DNA from: an uncultured Microscilla sp.
GTDB taxonomy: Bacteria; Bacteroidota; Bacteroidia; Cytophagales; Microscillaceae
Length of the DNA stretch: 64,000 bases
Reading direction: 5' to 3'
Assembly: GCF_947493425.1 (NCBI RefSeq)
Contig: NZ_CANLRP010000024.1
Coordinates: 1 to 64,000, forward strand
A program made the translations under genes and the position numbers. The notes beneath the pieces were generated by a model. It ran no database searches, was not told where the DNA came from, and saw nothing but the letters and a program-made list of their open reading frames with translations. This document shows positions 25,554-34,975 of the stretch, piece by piece (position 1 is the stretch's first letter; every line of letters starts with the position of its first letter).

Positions 25554-25581
25554 TTAATTGAAAAAAGCAAAAACATTGAAA

Positions 25582-28557
25582 ATGAAACGCAATTTAGCCA
25601 TAAATAAAAAACCAAAAAAGCCCGACCCTGTAGCCCTTGACAAAGAGCTCAAGGAGGAGTTTTTTGATGGTGAGCATCTCAACGATGCCGGAACCACGCT
25701 GTATGTGGAGGCTATGCTTATTGATCGTCGCTCAGATTTGCCACAGGTAATGCAAGACCATGTAGCTCATTGTGCGGCTTGTCAGCGTGAAGTATATGAG
25801 TTTTACCAATTTATGCAAGACGAAGAGGTGAGTAACTCTTCGGTGCATGCTTTTCTTGATGAGTACAAACAGTCGCTTAAACCTGCAAGCATGGTAAGTA
25901 GGGGGTTAGGCAAACGGATCAGAAACATGGCTGCTGCTGTAGTAGTTTTAGGAACTATAGGTTGGTTCATGTTACAAAATCCGTCAAAGGCTGACCAATC
26001 GATGATTTCAAAAATAGAGACGCCTTTTGTCAACCAATCAATCAACGTGCAGTTTGACGAACTAGAGGTAAGCAATGAAGAAGCTAAAACCATTAAGCTA
26101 GAAGATGGTACCATTATAAATATTCCAGCCTATAGCTTTGTCGATAAAAAAGGGAAACCCATCAAGGGTAAAGTGAAAATTGAGTACAGGGAGTTACACA
26201 ATACTGCAGACATTATAGCCAGTGGTATACCGCTAGAGCAAGATAGTCTTGGGGTTACCAACAACCTTGAGACTGCTGGAATGTTTGAGATTAGAGGCAA
26301 AAAAGGCAAAGAGTCTGTATACATAGCTCAAGGCAAAAACATTGATATTCAGTTTGCGTCTCGTCACGACGGTGATGGCTTCAATCATTATTACCTCGAA
26401 GATGGTACTCAACCATTGACCCTTAATTATTTGCGTACCAATCAGGCAGGCATTATTCCAGGGGCTTTTGCCCAAAGCAGCACTGCCAGAGTATCGCCCC
26501 AGTGGCAATGGATTGGAGCCTCAGCAATTACCTCCAAAATAATTGTAGAAAAACGTATACAAGAGGCAAAAACTTATAAAAAAGCCGACAAGCAACGCAT
26601 AGATTCTCTGAAAGAAGTAATTGCTCAAATGAAGTCGCAACACCATACCGACTCGATAGCATACATTGAAAAACTGTTGGCACAACAAAAGAAAGACTTA
26701 GCGCAAGTATGGAAGGCAAAAGCAGACTATTTCCAGTTAGATTTTAACATAGAAAAAAACCCCCACCTGGAGTTTTTCAAAGATGTAGTTTGGCAATACA
26801 TAGGAGAAAACAAAGAACAAAGCCCTACCAAACGCAACAGTTGGGTATTCAACGAAAAATGGGACGATATTAAATTGACAAGTCTTAAGTACCTTCCGGT
26901 GTCACTTACAGGGCACAAAGCAGCGGTGTTTTCGGTAAATTTCTCGCCTGATAGCAGGTATGTAGTATCCGCTTCGGCCGATGCTACTGCAAAAATATGG
27001 GACAATCAAGGAATGCTTGTGCAAACCCTTATAGGGCATAGCAAAGCTGTTACTAAGGCGTTGTTTTCTCCAGATGGACAAAAAGTGTTGACTGCTTCCG
27101 ACGATTTTACGGCAAAGCTTTGGAATAAACAAGGCAGTTTGCTGGCAAATCTCAGCGGGCACAAAGGCAAAGTCTTGAGTATTGACTTTTCGGCAAATGG
27201 CAAGCTGATTTTAACCGCAGCAGCTGACAATACCATCAAATTATGGAACAACCAGGGGCGTTTGTTGCATACAATGCAGCATAAATATGCGCTCAAAGAA
27301 GCCCGGTTTACACCTAATAGCAAAAATGTGCTGAGCGTGTCTAAAAAAGGCCCAGTCAAGATTTGGTACATAGATGGCAAACTGCTACATACATTAGAAG
27401 GAGATCATAACTCTGTAGGGGTGTCTAAAGATAGCAAATATTTAGTAACCACTTCTGTAATATCAGAGACAGGTTCAGGGGTTTGGTCAAGCAATGGAGA
27501 ACTATTACATAGCATCAAAGGGTCGGCTAATCAAGCTATATTTTCAAACGATGGCACCCATCTTATTACCATTGCCCATCGTACTGCGCACTTGTTTTCT
27601 ATTTATCAGAAAGGAGTGCGTACCGTGTTGATTAAAAACATGGGAGGAAGCTATAAAGGCAAAGGGCATCTGCAAAAGATCAATAATATTCAGTTTTCAC
27701 CTAGTCAGCATGCCATTGTTACAGCGTCTGACGATTACCTGGCAAAAATTTGGGATGGAAGTGGTAACTTTCGCTACAACCTAAGGGGGCATACCAATAA
27801 GGTAAACCACGCTACGTTTTCGCCCAATGGCTTGCATATAGCGACTGCTTCGGCAGACAACACCGTAAAACTTTGGGTAGAGACTTCTCAAAAAGACATT
27901 TACGAATTAGAATTGATCAAAGAAAGAAGGGTAGTAGAAACCAACGGCCGAAAGGTAGAAATAAGGGGTAAAAACTTTGTAACTATTGTAAGAAAAGCTA
28001 CTTCAGACGAAATTCCTGAGGAACTTCAAACCAAAGGATTGGTACATAAGTCATTTACCCAAAACAAAGACTTGTCAGATATGATTGCCAAGTATGAGCA
28101 AGCCGTCAAACAAAAAGCCAACAAACAACGCGAATTAAAGGCAAAAAAACCTAAAGTAAGGGCTAAAGTGTTGAGGCGCTTTACAGTCAGGCGATTTGGC
28201 GTGTATGGTGTCCACCGAGTGTTCAAAATGGAAGAAAACATCATTTGTAAAGCCGAGTTTGACTTTGGGCCTGGGGTAGACCATCAAGACGAAAACATCA
28301 AAGTATACCTGATTACAGGTGAGCAAGGGACAGCAGTAGTGCCTTATACCCAAAGAAGTTGGCATCGTTTTCAGTTTGATCCAAATATGGCAAATAAATT
28401 GATTGCTATATTACCCAATGACCGCCTGGCAGTGATCGAAAAAAGGGAGTTTGCCAATATAGATGTCGACAAGGTAGATCAGGCAGGCAGTTATACTTTT
28501 AAATTGCACCCACGTCCTATACAGTCTAAGCAAGACCTGGACTTTGTGCTTAACTAA
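25582..28557 (+). CDS. Membrane-spanning WD40 protein with N-terminal anti-sigma-like zinc finger
   Basis: 991 residues from the ATG at 25582 (a TTG at 25558 would add 8). The motif HVAHCAACQ at about 61-69 is the HxxxCxxC signature of zinc-binding anti-sigma domains. One transmembrane helix is at about 116-133 (MAAAVVVLGTIGWFML). Outside the cytosol follow a beta-rich domain (IKLEDGTIINIPAYSF, KGKVKIEYRELHNTADII; about 165-300), a coiled coil (about 325-380), eight WD-type repeats (about 441-767, e.g. HTNKVNHATFSPNGLHIATA), a basic Lys/Arg stretch and a C-terminal beta domain. The upstream gene encodes a divergent sigma factor. The inferred role is an anti-sigma whose sensor is a periplasmic propeller. 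Middle WD repeats 4-6 are poorly conserved. Confidence 0.82.
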   Translation: MKRNLAINKKPKKPDPVALDKELKEEFFDGEHLNDAGTTLYVEAMLIDRRSDLPQVMQDHVAHCAACQREVYEFYQFMQDEEVSNSSVHAFLDEYKQSLKPASMVSRGLGKRIRNMAAAVVVLGTIGWFMLQNPSKADQSMISKIETPFVNQSINVQFDELEVSNEEAKTIKLEDGTIINIPAYSFVDKKGKPIKGKVKIEYRELHNTADIIASGIPLEQDSLGVTNNLETAGMFEIRGKKGKESVYIAQGKNIDIQFASRHDGDGFNHYYLEDGTQPLTLNYLRTNQAGIIPGAFAQSSTARVSPQWQWIGASAITSKIIVEKRIQEAKTYKKADKQRIDSLKEVIAQMKSQHHTDSIAYIEKLLAQQKKDLAQVWKAKADYFQLDFNIEKNPHLEFFKDVVWQYIGENKEQSPTKRNSWVFNEKWDDIKLTSLKYLPVSLTGHKAAVFSVNFSPDSRYVVSASADATAKIWDNQGMLVQTLIGHSKAVTKALFSPDGQKVLTASDDFTAKLWNKQGSLLANLSGHKGKVLSIDFSANGKLILTAAADNTIKLWNNQGRLLHTMQHKYALKEARFTPNSKNVLSVSKKGPVKIWYIDGKLLHTLEGDHNSVGVSKDSKYLVTTSVISETGSGVWSSNGELLHSIKGSANQAIFSNDGTHLITIAHRTAHLFSIYQKGVRTVLIKNMGGSYKGKGHLQKINNIQFSPSQHAIVTASDDYLAKIWDGSGNFRYNLRGHTNKVNHATFSPNGLHIATASADNTVKLWVETSQKDIYELELIKERRVVETNGRKVEIRGKNFVTIVRKATSDEIPEELQTKGLVHKSFTQNKDLSDMIAKYEQAVKQKANKQRELKAKKPKVRAKVLRRFTVRRFGVYGVHRVFKMEENIICKAEFDFGPGVDHQDENIKVYLITGEQGTAVVPYTQRSWHRFQFDPNMANKLIAILPNDRLAVIEKREFANIDVDKVDQAGSYTFKLHPRPIQSKQDLDFVLN

Positions 28558-28645
28558 ATTTGTAAACTTTTACTAAAACTATATATAATCCATACTATTT
28601 TAATGAGTACTTGTTTGAATACATTTTAAACAAGCACTTCACCAA

Positions 28646-28686
28646 AAACGGGCAGAAGCTTTCAGACTTTCTGCCCGTTTTTTTTA
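28646..28686 (+). terminator. Terminator after the sigma/WD40 operon
   Basis: The perfect 12-bp stem AAACGGGCAGAA / TTCTGCCCGTTT with an 11-base loop is followed by eight T. It lies about 90 bases after the WD40 stop. Confidence 0.92.
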
Positions 28687-28793
28687 TTGCCCACATTTTG
28701 GCTTCTCATACCTAAAATAGCACTATACCATTGGCATTTTTCATTCTTATTCTTGCTTACATCCAATCTGACTCAATACCCTTAAAAGTTCAA

Positions 28794-28823
28794 TTGTTTT
28801 TTAATAATCTTCTGTTATATTTG
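28794..28823 (+). promoter_or_regulatory. Predicted promoter of the secreted propeller gene
   Basis: TTG at 28794-28796 and TATATTTG at 28816-28823 are spaced by 19 bases, fitting the Bacteroidota -33/-7 pattern. It lies 80 bases before the start codon at 28904. Confidence 0.6.
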
Positions 28824-28903
28824 CCGGCTATTTTTTTATAAATATTTGATAAATAGGTAGTTATACTGATATTACTGCTAACGTTACAAAATATAATTAC
28901 TAA

Positions 28904-30766
28904 ATGAAGTTACATTTTATTTACTTAAGAATCGATTACATCATCACCACAAAATTAATTGCAAGTATTTTACTGATTACCCAAGCGTTAGGTGTAGCAC
29001 AAAACCCTATTGGTTGGCAAAAGCTAGGCAACAAAATTAAAGGAAGCCTAGGCAATGAAAATGCGGGCAAAACGGTGGCTATGTCTGCCGATGGTTTAAC
29101 TGTAGTCATGGGGTCGCCCGACTACGACCAAAAAGGCAATGACCGGGGAAGGGTAGTGGTGTATGCCTGGAGTAAGGGTAAAAACGACTGGCAGCAAAAA
29201 GGCAAACCTATCATTGGCGAGGCTAGAGTAGACCAGGCTGGGCGAACCTTGGCTATATCGGGCAATGGTACACGGTTGATTGTAGGAGCACCAGGCAATG
29301 ATGGCAATGGAGAGAGCAGCGGACACGCCAGGGTGTATCAATGGGATGATTTGACGCAAGCCTGGCAACAATTAGGTGCTGCTATAGAAGGCATACGCTT
29401 TGGCGACAGAGCTGGCTATTCGGTAGACATAGCTGCCAATGGCAATGTAGTGGCAGTGGCAGCAAGGCTCCACAATGGCAAAAACGGGAGCAATAGTGGG
29501 CATACCAGGTTGTTTGAATGGAACGAAACAAAGGAAAACTGGCAACTACTTGGCACTGCTATAGACGGAGAAGCGGCAAGCGATGGCGTATCTGATTATG
29601 CTATAGCCTTGTCGGCCAACGGGCAAAGGGTGGCTATAGGTGTAAGTGCCAACGATGGTGGTGGTACCAATAGTGGACATACCCGTATTTTTGAATGGGA
29701 CAAAACAAGTAGCAACTGGCGACAATTGGGTGCTGACGTAGATGGTGCAGCCAGGGGCGATTTATCGGGCTATGCGGTAGACCTTTCGGCAGATGGAACA
29801 GTGGTAGCCATTGGTTCGCCTGCCAACGATGACCAAGGAAGCAACAGTGGGCATACTCGTATCTACAAGTGGAACGGTGCTTTATGGAAGCTTTTGGGCA
29901 GCCCTATTACCGGAGAAGCTGCCCGTGACAATGCTGGAGCAGCAGTGGCTTTATCGGCCAATGGCTTAACGGTGGTTGTGGGTGCTCCCGAAAACGATGG
30001 CAGTGGAGAAGATAGCGGGCAAGTGCGGGTGTATGAGTGGAGCAACACCGTGGCTGGTTGGGTGCAACTAGCGGGCGATATTGATGGCGATACCGCAGGA
30101 GACTTTTTAGGCAATTCGGTGGCAGTGTCGGCAGATGGCACTATAGTAACTACCGGGGTACCATTTAGCGATGACATAGGGCTCAATAATGGAGCATTAC
30201 TGGTGTATAGATTGATGAACCCGGCTTTAGCTACTTCGTTTCACTCGTTCAAAGTACAACAAACAAATGCACAAATGGTGTCGCTAAGCTGGATAGTGAC
30301 TGCTGCTCATTACCTGAAGGGTTTTATGATAGAAGCCAGCTATGATGGACATAGTTTCGACGCAGTAGGTTTTGTACCTATTCGCCAGGATGGACAGCCT
30401 TATTATCAGTATCAATTACCCACTTCCAGAGGAAAGTATTACCGCATTAGACAAATGAGTCAACAAGGAGGGGGGCAGGTATCTCAATGGCAAACGCTTA
30501 CTGCTACTCCTTACGCCTATATTATGCAGTTATCGCCCAACCCTTGTCAAGGCAAGGTAAGCCTACGGGTAAACCTCCCAGGGAAAAGTTTTAAACTCAT
30601 GGTATACAATCTACATGGGGTAGCATTGCTTAGTGCCCAAGGTGATTTGTTGGCGTTGAACCAACAGCTCAACAGTGGGTTAAGCCAATGGAAAAACGGC
30701 GTGTATCTTTGTCGAATAATTTCCCAAAAGCAAGTGATACAGCAAAGGTTAGTACTGTCAAGGTAA
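28904..30766 (+). CDS. Secreted FG-GAP-like propeller protein with T9SS C-terminal signal
   Basis: 620 residues. An N-terminal signal ends near LIASILLITQALGVAQ (about residue 37). About seven repeats of 50-55 residues follow (45-440), each with the pattern W-QLG-xIxGxAxxDxxGxxVxLSAxGxxVAIGxPxNDxxGxxSGHxRxYxW; this is a beta-propeller of the FG-GAP/integrin-alpha-like kind, with Asp-rich loops that could hold calcium. A fibronectin-like segment (about 450-535) and a T9SS type A sorting domain (about 540-620: LSPNPCQGKVSL, ending in KNGVYLCRIISQK) complete it. It should cross the outer membrane by T9SS and be surface-bound or released. The ligand is unknown. Confidence 0.85.
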   Translation: MKLHFIYLRIDYIITTKLIASILLITQALGVAQNPIGWQKLGNKIKGSLGNENAGKTVAMSADGLTVVMGSPDYDQKGNDRGRVVVYAWSKGKNDWQQKGKPIIGEARVDQAGRTLAISGNGTRLIVGAPGNDGNGESSGHARVYQWDDLTQAWQQLGAAIEGIRFGDRAGYSVDIAANGNVVAVAARLHNGKNGSNSGHTRLFEWNETKENWQLLGTAIDGEAASDGVSDYAIALSANGQRVAIGVSANDGGGTNSGHTRIFEWDKTSSNWRQLGADVDGAARGDLSGYAVDLSADGTVVAIGSPANDDQGSNSGHTRIYKWNGALWKLLGSPITGEAARDNAGAAVALSANGLTVVVGAPENDGSGEDSGQVRVYEWSNTVAGWVQLAGDIDGDTAGDFLGNSVAVSADGTIVTTGVPFSDDIGLNNGALLVYRLMNPALATSFHSFKVQQTNAQMVSLSWIVTAAHYLKGFMIEASYDGHSFDAVGFVPIRQDGQPYYQYQLPTSRGKYYRIRQMSQQGGGQVSQWQTLTATPYAYIMQLSPNPCQGKVSLRVNLPGKSFKLMVYNLHGVALLSAQGDLLALNQQLNSGLSQWKNGVYLCRIISQKQVIQQRLVLSR

Positions 30767-30817
30767 GCTCGCCTTTTTCCCTTGTAGGCTTTAATCGTTT
30801 TGCAGGGGAAATATTAC

Positions 30818-31357
30818 CTATCCGTTTTTGTCATCGCTTTCGCTGATAAACACCTCATTAGTAGGACTTTCAAGGGTTTTGAGGTAGCTTTTCAAGGCAA
30901 ACACATTAGACTTAAAAGCAAGTTTGCCCCAAGGAATATCGTTTAACTCAAATAGTTGAATTGCTACACTTTCTTCGTTTAAACTAAAATCAATATTTTC
31001 GAGGCGTGTTAAAAAATGTAACATGACCTGGTTTTTTTGCCGGGCAGTATACACCGAATGCAGGCGTATTATTTGACCACTTAGCCCCGTTTCTTCTGTA
31101 AGCTCACGCAAAGCGCCAGCGGTCACACTTTCGTTGAGCTCCATAAAACCCGCAGGCAAGTTCCAGTAGCCCTTGCGTGGTTCTATGCCTCTTTTACAAA
31201 GTAATACCTGTTGTTGGTAAACCGGCACACAACCTACTACCAGCAGTGGATTTTGGTAATGAATGGCATCACAGGCTTGGCAAGCATAGCGTACAAAGCT
31301 TTCTTGTTCTAAACGAAGGTGGACATCATCTGAACCACATTTACTGCAAAAGTTCAT
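30818..31357 (-). CDS. Nudix hydrolase with N-terminal zinc ribbon
   Basis: 179 residues from the ATG at 31357, which gives MNFCSKCGS; an upstream in-frame extension has no family support and would overlap the next gene. The zinc ribbon CxxC...CxxC lies at about 4-33 and the Nudix box at about 69-91 (GFMELNE, then RELTEETGL), with all catalytic residues of GX5EX7REUXEEXGU present. It cleaves a nucleoside diphosphate linked to another moiety, in the style of the NudC-like or ADP-ribose group; the exact substrate cannot be told. It is downstream of a small beta protein on the same strand. Confidence 0.9.
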   Translation of the reverse strand: MNFCSKCGSDDVHLRLEQESFVRYACQACDAIHYQNPLLVVGCVPVYQQQVLLCKRGIEPRKGYWNLPAGFMELNESVTAGALRELTEETGLSGQIIRLHSVYTARQKNQVMLHFLTRLENIDFSLNEESVAIQLFELNDIPWGKLAFKSNVFALKSYLKTLESPTNEVFISESDDKNG

Positions 31358-31472
31358 AGTGTATAATTTAAAGTAGGCGTTTATCGTTTCGCCAACCCCG
31401 CGAAAAAAACAGGCGGCCCTCCAGAGTATCTCAGCAATAAACAGGGTTGATTGACCATCAAAAGCCAACACA

Positions 31473-31814
31473 TTAAACAATCTCTATATAATGCGATATA
31501 CCCCCCGATTGGTCACCATCGAGCCAGCGCCAGCTAAACTCCAGCGTAAGCAAACCTGCGCCATTTTGTCCAATAGTACCCTCCGATTGCCCACTCATTA
31601 GTATGCCTGCCTGCGTAATGCATTGAAACCGCAACACTATTTGATTAGGAGCGGTTTGTTTGCCTACCAATACGCCTGTTTTTACCTCACCACCTTTATA
31701 GCTTCCGCGAATGGTGTCACCCTCTTGAAAGTAATGGAAAATAGTGTGAGCAGACGATAAGCCCGACTCATTGTGTGTAGTTACAAATCTTTTATTGTCT
31801 AAGTTGTAGCGCAT
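31473..31814 (-). CDS. Small conserved beta-rich protein
   Basis: 113 residues. It resembles a Bacteroidota family often labelled N-acetylglutamate synthase without good reason: RYNLDNKRFVTTHNESG, IFHYFQEGDTIRGSYKGGEVKTG, LRFQCITQAGILMSGQSEG and a final FSWRWLDGDQSGG. No acetyltransferase motif is visible. Repeated short strands and WRW/GDxSxG suggest a small barrel. It ends 115 bases before the Nudix start and begins 7 bases after the stop of the secreted protein gene, so a shared transcript is likely. Confidence 0.75.
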   Translation of the reverse strand: MRYNLDNKRFVTTHNESGLSSAHTIFHYFQEGDTIRGSYKGGEVKTGVLVGKQTAPNQIVLRFQCITQAGILMSGQSEGTIGQNGAGLLTLEFSWRWLDGDQSGGISHYIEIV

Positions 31815-31821
31815 CGTATGT

Positions 31822-32754
31822 TTATTTTTTAAATTGAGTAACTGTTATATCCAGGGTTTTTACTTGAAACAAAGGGTCTACAGCCCGGTTGGTACCCAGC
31901 CATTTTTGAAACTTCTCTGGTGTCGTTACTTTAAGCCCAGTAGCATGGTTAGATAACAGGGGCTTCTTGAATGCCTTTTTAGAAAACACAACAAATATAC
32001 GATTAAACAATTGAGATTTGCCCCCGGTAGTCATTATATACTCCATAATCTCATCGGGAGTAGAGTTTTTGAAATAGTCGTAATGTTTCTCCGAAAACAG
32101 GGTATATGCCTGATCAGCTTTTACAGGCACAGCGTTTTCGTAAGACTCGTGCATGTTGGGGTAGGGCAGTAAGCGATATACCGTGCCCGACTCTTCCATA
32201 AATACGCTTAAATACCCTTTAGAGGCTGTTTTAAAGTGCATGTACAGTTCCTCACGGTTTTTAAACTGCTCGGTTTTACATTTGTCAGGGTTGTTATTAC
32301 AATTCATTGTAAACACCTCAAAGTCAACCTTACTGTCTTTAATCTCACGGGCACTTCCTTTTATTTCACACATTAGCCACAGCTCTTGCCCTCCTTTGGG
32401 TTTTTCTCTTACTACCCATTCCATGGTTGTTTTTTTTGTTTTTACCCATTCACCCTTTACCATAGAGTTGGCAATGGTGTTCATTTTGGTATTGGTTTTT
32501 ACCTTTTCACCTGTGATAATATTTTCTACATAGGTACTTGTTCCTTGCACAATTACCCGCCCGTAGGCTTTCTCAAGGGCGTTTATTTTTGCTTGGTCAA
32601 CCGCCATTCGTTTTACCTCGCCTATACAGTAAGAGTCATTGAGTAAGATTTGTGATTTACCGCCCACCGCAATGACGCGTTGCGCCTGCAAACTGCTGGC
32701 TAGTGTGAGCAGTATCAGGGTAAAAAAAGCAGTATGTAAGTGATCGTTTTTCAT
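31822..32754 (-). CDS. Secreted DUF4384-like protein
   Basis: 310 residues. The signal peptide ends near LTLASSLQAQ (about 25). The N-terminal part (AVDQAKINALEKAYGRVIVQG) resembles the LPP20/FlgT-N fold. The C-terminal half (about 170-290) has the DUF4384 pattern KGYLSVFMEESGTVYRLLPYPN, then the LFSEKHYDYF region and IFVVFSKKAF. These proteins are periplasmic or outer-membrane-associated and often placed beside similar LPP20 proteins, as here. The function is not known. A hairpin terminator separates it from the upstream gene. Confidence 0.78.
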   Translation of the reverse strand: MKNDHLHTAFFTLILLTLASSLQAQRVIAVGGKSQILLNDSYCIGEVKRMAVDQAKINALEKAYGRVIVQGTSTYVENIITGEKVKTNTKMNTIANSMVKGEWVKTKKTTMEWVVREKPKGGQELWLMCEIKGSAREIKDSKVDFEVFTMNCNNNPDKCKTEQFKNREELYMHFKTASKGYLSVFMEESGTVYRLLPYPNMHESYENAVPVKADQAYTLFSEKHYDYFKNSTPDEIMEYIMTTGGKSQLFNRIFVVFSKKAFKKPLLSNHATGLKVTTPEKFQKWLGTNRAVDPLFQVKTLDITVTQFKK

Positions 32755-32796
32755 TGTATGTAAGTTGTTTTAATGATGAACTTGTTTATTACCCAA

Positions 32797-32830
32797 TAAA
32801 AAAAGGTTAGATCTATAAAAGTATCTAACC
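32797..32830 (-). terminator. Minus-strand terminator after the LPP20-like gene
   Basis: On the minus strand the stem GGTTAGAT / ATCTAACC is followed by a run of seven T. It serves the gene at 32991-33680. Confidence 0.85.
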
Positions 32831-32990
32831 TCAATATTTAGTGAAAATATAGTGTAAAAGTGTATTGTTGGTTCAAATTTGCATTATTTTTTTATAAAAT
32901 GGGCTTGGTTTTCCAGTGTATAAGGGGAATGTCCCCTGTAAGTTAAATAGCTTATCACAATAAAACCATTTAACTATTCCAACCATCTAT

Positions 32991-33680
32991 TTAGTTCTTC
33001 TTTTTCAAGTCATTTACTTCTTTATGAATATCTTCTACTTCTTCCTTCAAAGCCTTCTTTACCTCTTCTTCTACAATCGCTGCGGCTTCTTTTTTGTTGT
33101 AAAACAACATTACTTGTACTTCAATATTTCCGTTTTCTACTTTAATACCGCGTCTTCTTTTCTTACGACGGACAATTTCGGTTACCTCACGGTAAATCTT
33201 GTAAGTAGGTTCTACATTACGCAAACGGGTAATAATTGTATTCTTGGCAGCAGTTACTACTTTAGTCACAGTTTCTGCTTTAGCTTTGGTGCGTTGGTTA
33301 TTGGCTATAGACGTTTTTGCAATAGCAGTTAAGTTACTTTCCAGTTGTCCGGCAAGTTGAAGTTTGGCTACCTCCATTGCTTGCATATTGGCAGCTGCCT
33401 GTGAGCCTGCTACCCCGTTACCTGCCGCCCAAATATATTTTGCTTTACCGTAATCATCTTCACTTAGTTGTTTTCTCCACGAGCGATCCAGCAGTTTTTG
33501 CATAGGCAATGATCCTGGGAGAACTCTCCAACCTTCTTTTTTAAATTTACGAGCCTCTCTTCGAGCCATTTTTCCGGCCTTCACTTCACGTTTTTTCACT
33601 CGCTGAGCTTGTCCTTCATGCGTAAAAGCTATCAAAGACATCATAAAGATTATAGAGAATAGATGCGCTAATTTTTTCAT
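32991..33680 (-). CDS. Secreted LPP20-like protein
   Basis: 229 residues. Signal peptide to about 25 (SLIAFTHEGQAQ), then a basic region. AKYIWAAGNGVAGSQAAANMQAMEVAKLQLAG at about 82-113 has the Ala-rich helix typical of LPP20-type domains, and a beta part follows (YKIYREVTEIVRRK, then NIEVQVMLFYNKKEAA). The end is a charged helical tail (EEEVKKALKEEVEDIHKEV) likely to form a coiled coil. It is probably periplasmic. It sits upstream of a DUF4384-like gene that shares part of the fold. The function is unknown. Confidence 0.75.
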   Translation of the reverse strand: MKKLAHLFSIIFMMSLIAFTHEGQAQRVKKREVKAGKMARREARKFKKEGWRVLPGSLPMQKLLDRSWRKQLSEDDYGKAKYIWAAGNGVAGSQAAANMQAMEVAKLQLAGQLESNLTAIAKTSIANNQRTKAKAETVTKVVTAAKNTIITRLRNVEPTYKIYREVTEIVRRKKRRRGIKVENGNIEVQVMLFYNKKEAAAIVEEEVKKALKEEVEDIHKEVNDLKKKN

Positions 33681-34105
33681 AATGATTTAATCGGTTATGT
33701 GATTTTTACTACTAACAACGCTCCCTTCAGTATACGGTTTATCTTCTTATACATTCATACCCCATCTATATACAACCTACCGCTTTATGTAGATCAATAC
33801 GAAAGGATTTAGAGGAGGGAAAGGCAACACAAAACAGGTGTTTTATTTGCCTTATGGTGTATACGTTGATGGGTAAGCAGATGGCTCAAAAAAGCCAGCT
33901 TTTTAACCGAAGCGAGTAGGGGCCTTTGTGAGCTTGTGGTGAGTTGATTTTTTGCCCAACACCAGCGAAGCGAGCAATTGGTTCGTAAACCCATGTTATT
34001 GTTGTTGTTTCACTTGTTTTGTCTAGAAGGGGGCTCACTTGTAGTTGGATAACCATTTCTTTTTTGTTATTTTGTAGTGATTGAAAAACCAAACCCTATA
34101 AAATT

Positions 34106-34729
34106 ATGTCCTCCCATCATGTAGTGAGAGATGAGCAAGAGCCAGCCTTGTTTATCATAGAGCCCGAAGCCAGCAATCTGGAGTTTATCCAACAGTTGCT
34201 AGAGTGGAGCCCCACCCTGGTAGTGGTAGAGCAAGCCCTTGATCAAGTACTTCAGTGGGGCATCAAGATAGACGTAGTAGTATGCCAGGAGACCAGTTTT
34301 GAAAACATTCGTACGCAAACTACTAACCAATATCCTATAGAAATAATAGCAGTAAATGATAACTTGGTAGAGCATGGTTTGAAATACTTATACCACCGCA
34401 ACCACGCATCAGTCAATATCATTACCCAATTTGATCAAGACTTGGTTAAACGCGATTTTCTGGAAAAAATGGATGTCATTGTGTTTAGTCACGAGTTTAA
34501 AGCCTTTTATGTAGCACAAGGTGCCTGGAAAAAGTGGGTCACAGCCGATACTCTCTTCAAAGTATTGCCAATTGCTACCGAAATTCCGCCTCAAACCGAA
34601 AACCTGATACCTTATGTCGATGTTGCGTACCAGCCCAACGAGCAATACCTTAAGCCTGCACATGAAGGTTTTATTCAGGTAAGTCATCCTGACCACCCTT
34701 TTTGGGTATTTGAGAAAGTAGGGGCATAA
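34106..34729 (+). CDS. Thiamine pyrophosphokinase-like protein, catalytic residues doubtful
   Basis: 207 residues. PTLVVVEQALDQVLQWGIKIDVVVCQ at about 36-61 fits the N-terminal strand-helix-strand of thiamine pyrophosphokinases (where the family has VxADGA...G..PdvviGD). The ADG and GDxDS residues needed for ATP binding and catalysis are replaced, so it may have lost or changed activity. The C-terminal region is rich in Pro and acidic residues. It is alone on this strand, with about 425 bases of gene-free DNA upstream (33681-34105), in which I see no other structure. The family assignment is tentative. Confidence 0.45.
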   Translation: MSSHHVVRDEQEPALFIIEPEASNLEFIQQLLEWSPTLVVVEQALDQVLQWGIKIDVVVCQETSFENIRTQTTNQYPIEIIAVNDNLVEHGLKYLYHRNHASVNIITQFDQDLVKRDFLEKMDVIVFSHEFKAFYVAQGAWKKWVTADTLFKVLPIATEIPPQTENLIPYVDVAYQPNEQYLKPAHEGFIQVSHPDHPFWVFEKVGA

Positions 34730-34975
34730 AGTGAACTTAAATAGTCTTTGTTGCCTTGGGGTAGTTTTGCTACCGCAACGTAGCCTGACTAATATCATAC
34801 AGCCTAAGTGGGCTTTGTGTTTGGCGATAACTTACATTTACTTTTAAGATTGACTTTTAAGGCAATTATTTTTTAAGTAATCTTGCAAAAAAAATACTCC
34901 TGTTGAAGAAGTATACATACAACAACCCTTCATAAATTAGGTTAATTGGGCAAGATTATTAATAATATTTGTGTT

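Noticed and set aside
31358-31480. Longer N terminus for the Nudix hydrolase
   Set aside because: The extra 41 residues would overlap the neighbouring gene and precede the zinc ribbon that normally starts the protein.
31473-31814. N-acetylglutamate synthase activity for the small beta protein
   Set aside because: Family members carry this label, but no acetyltransferase motif is visible.
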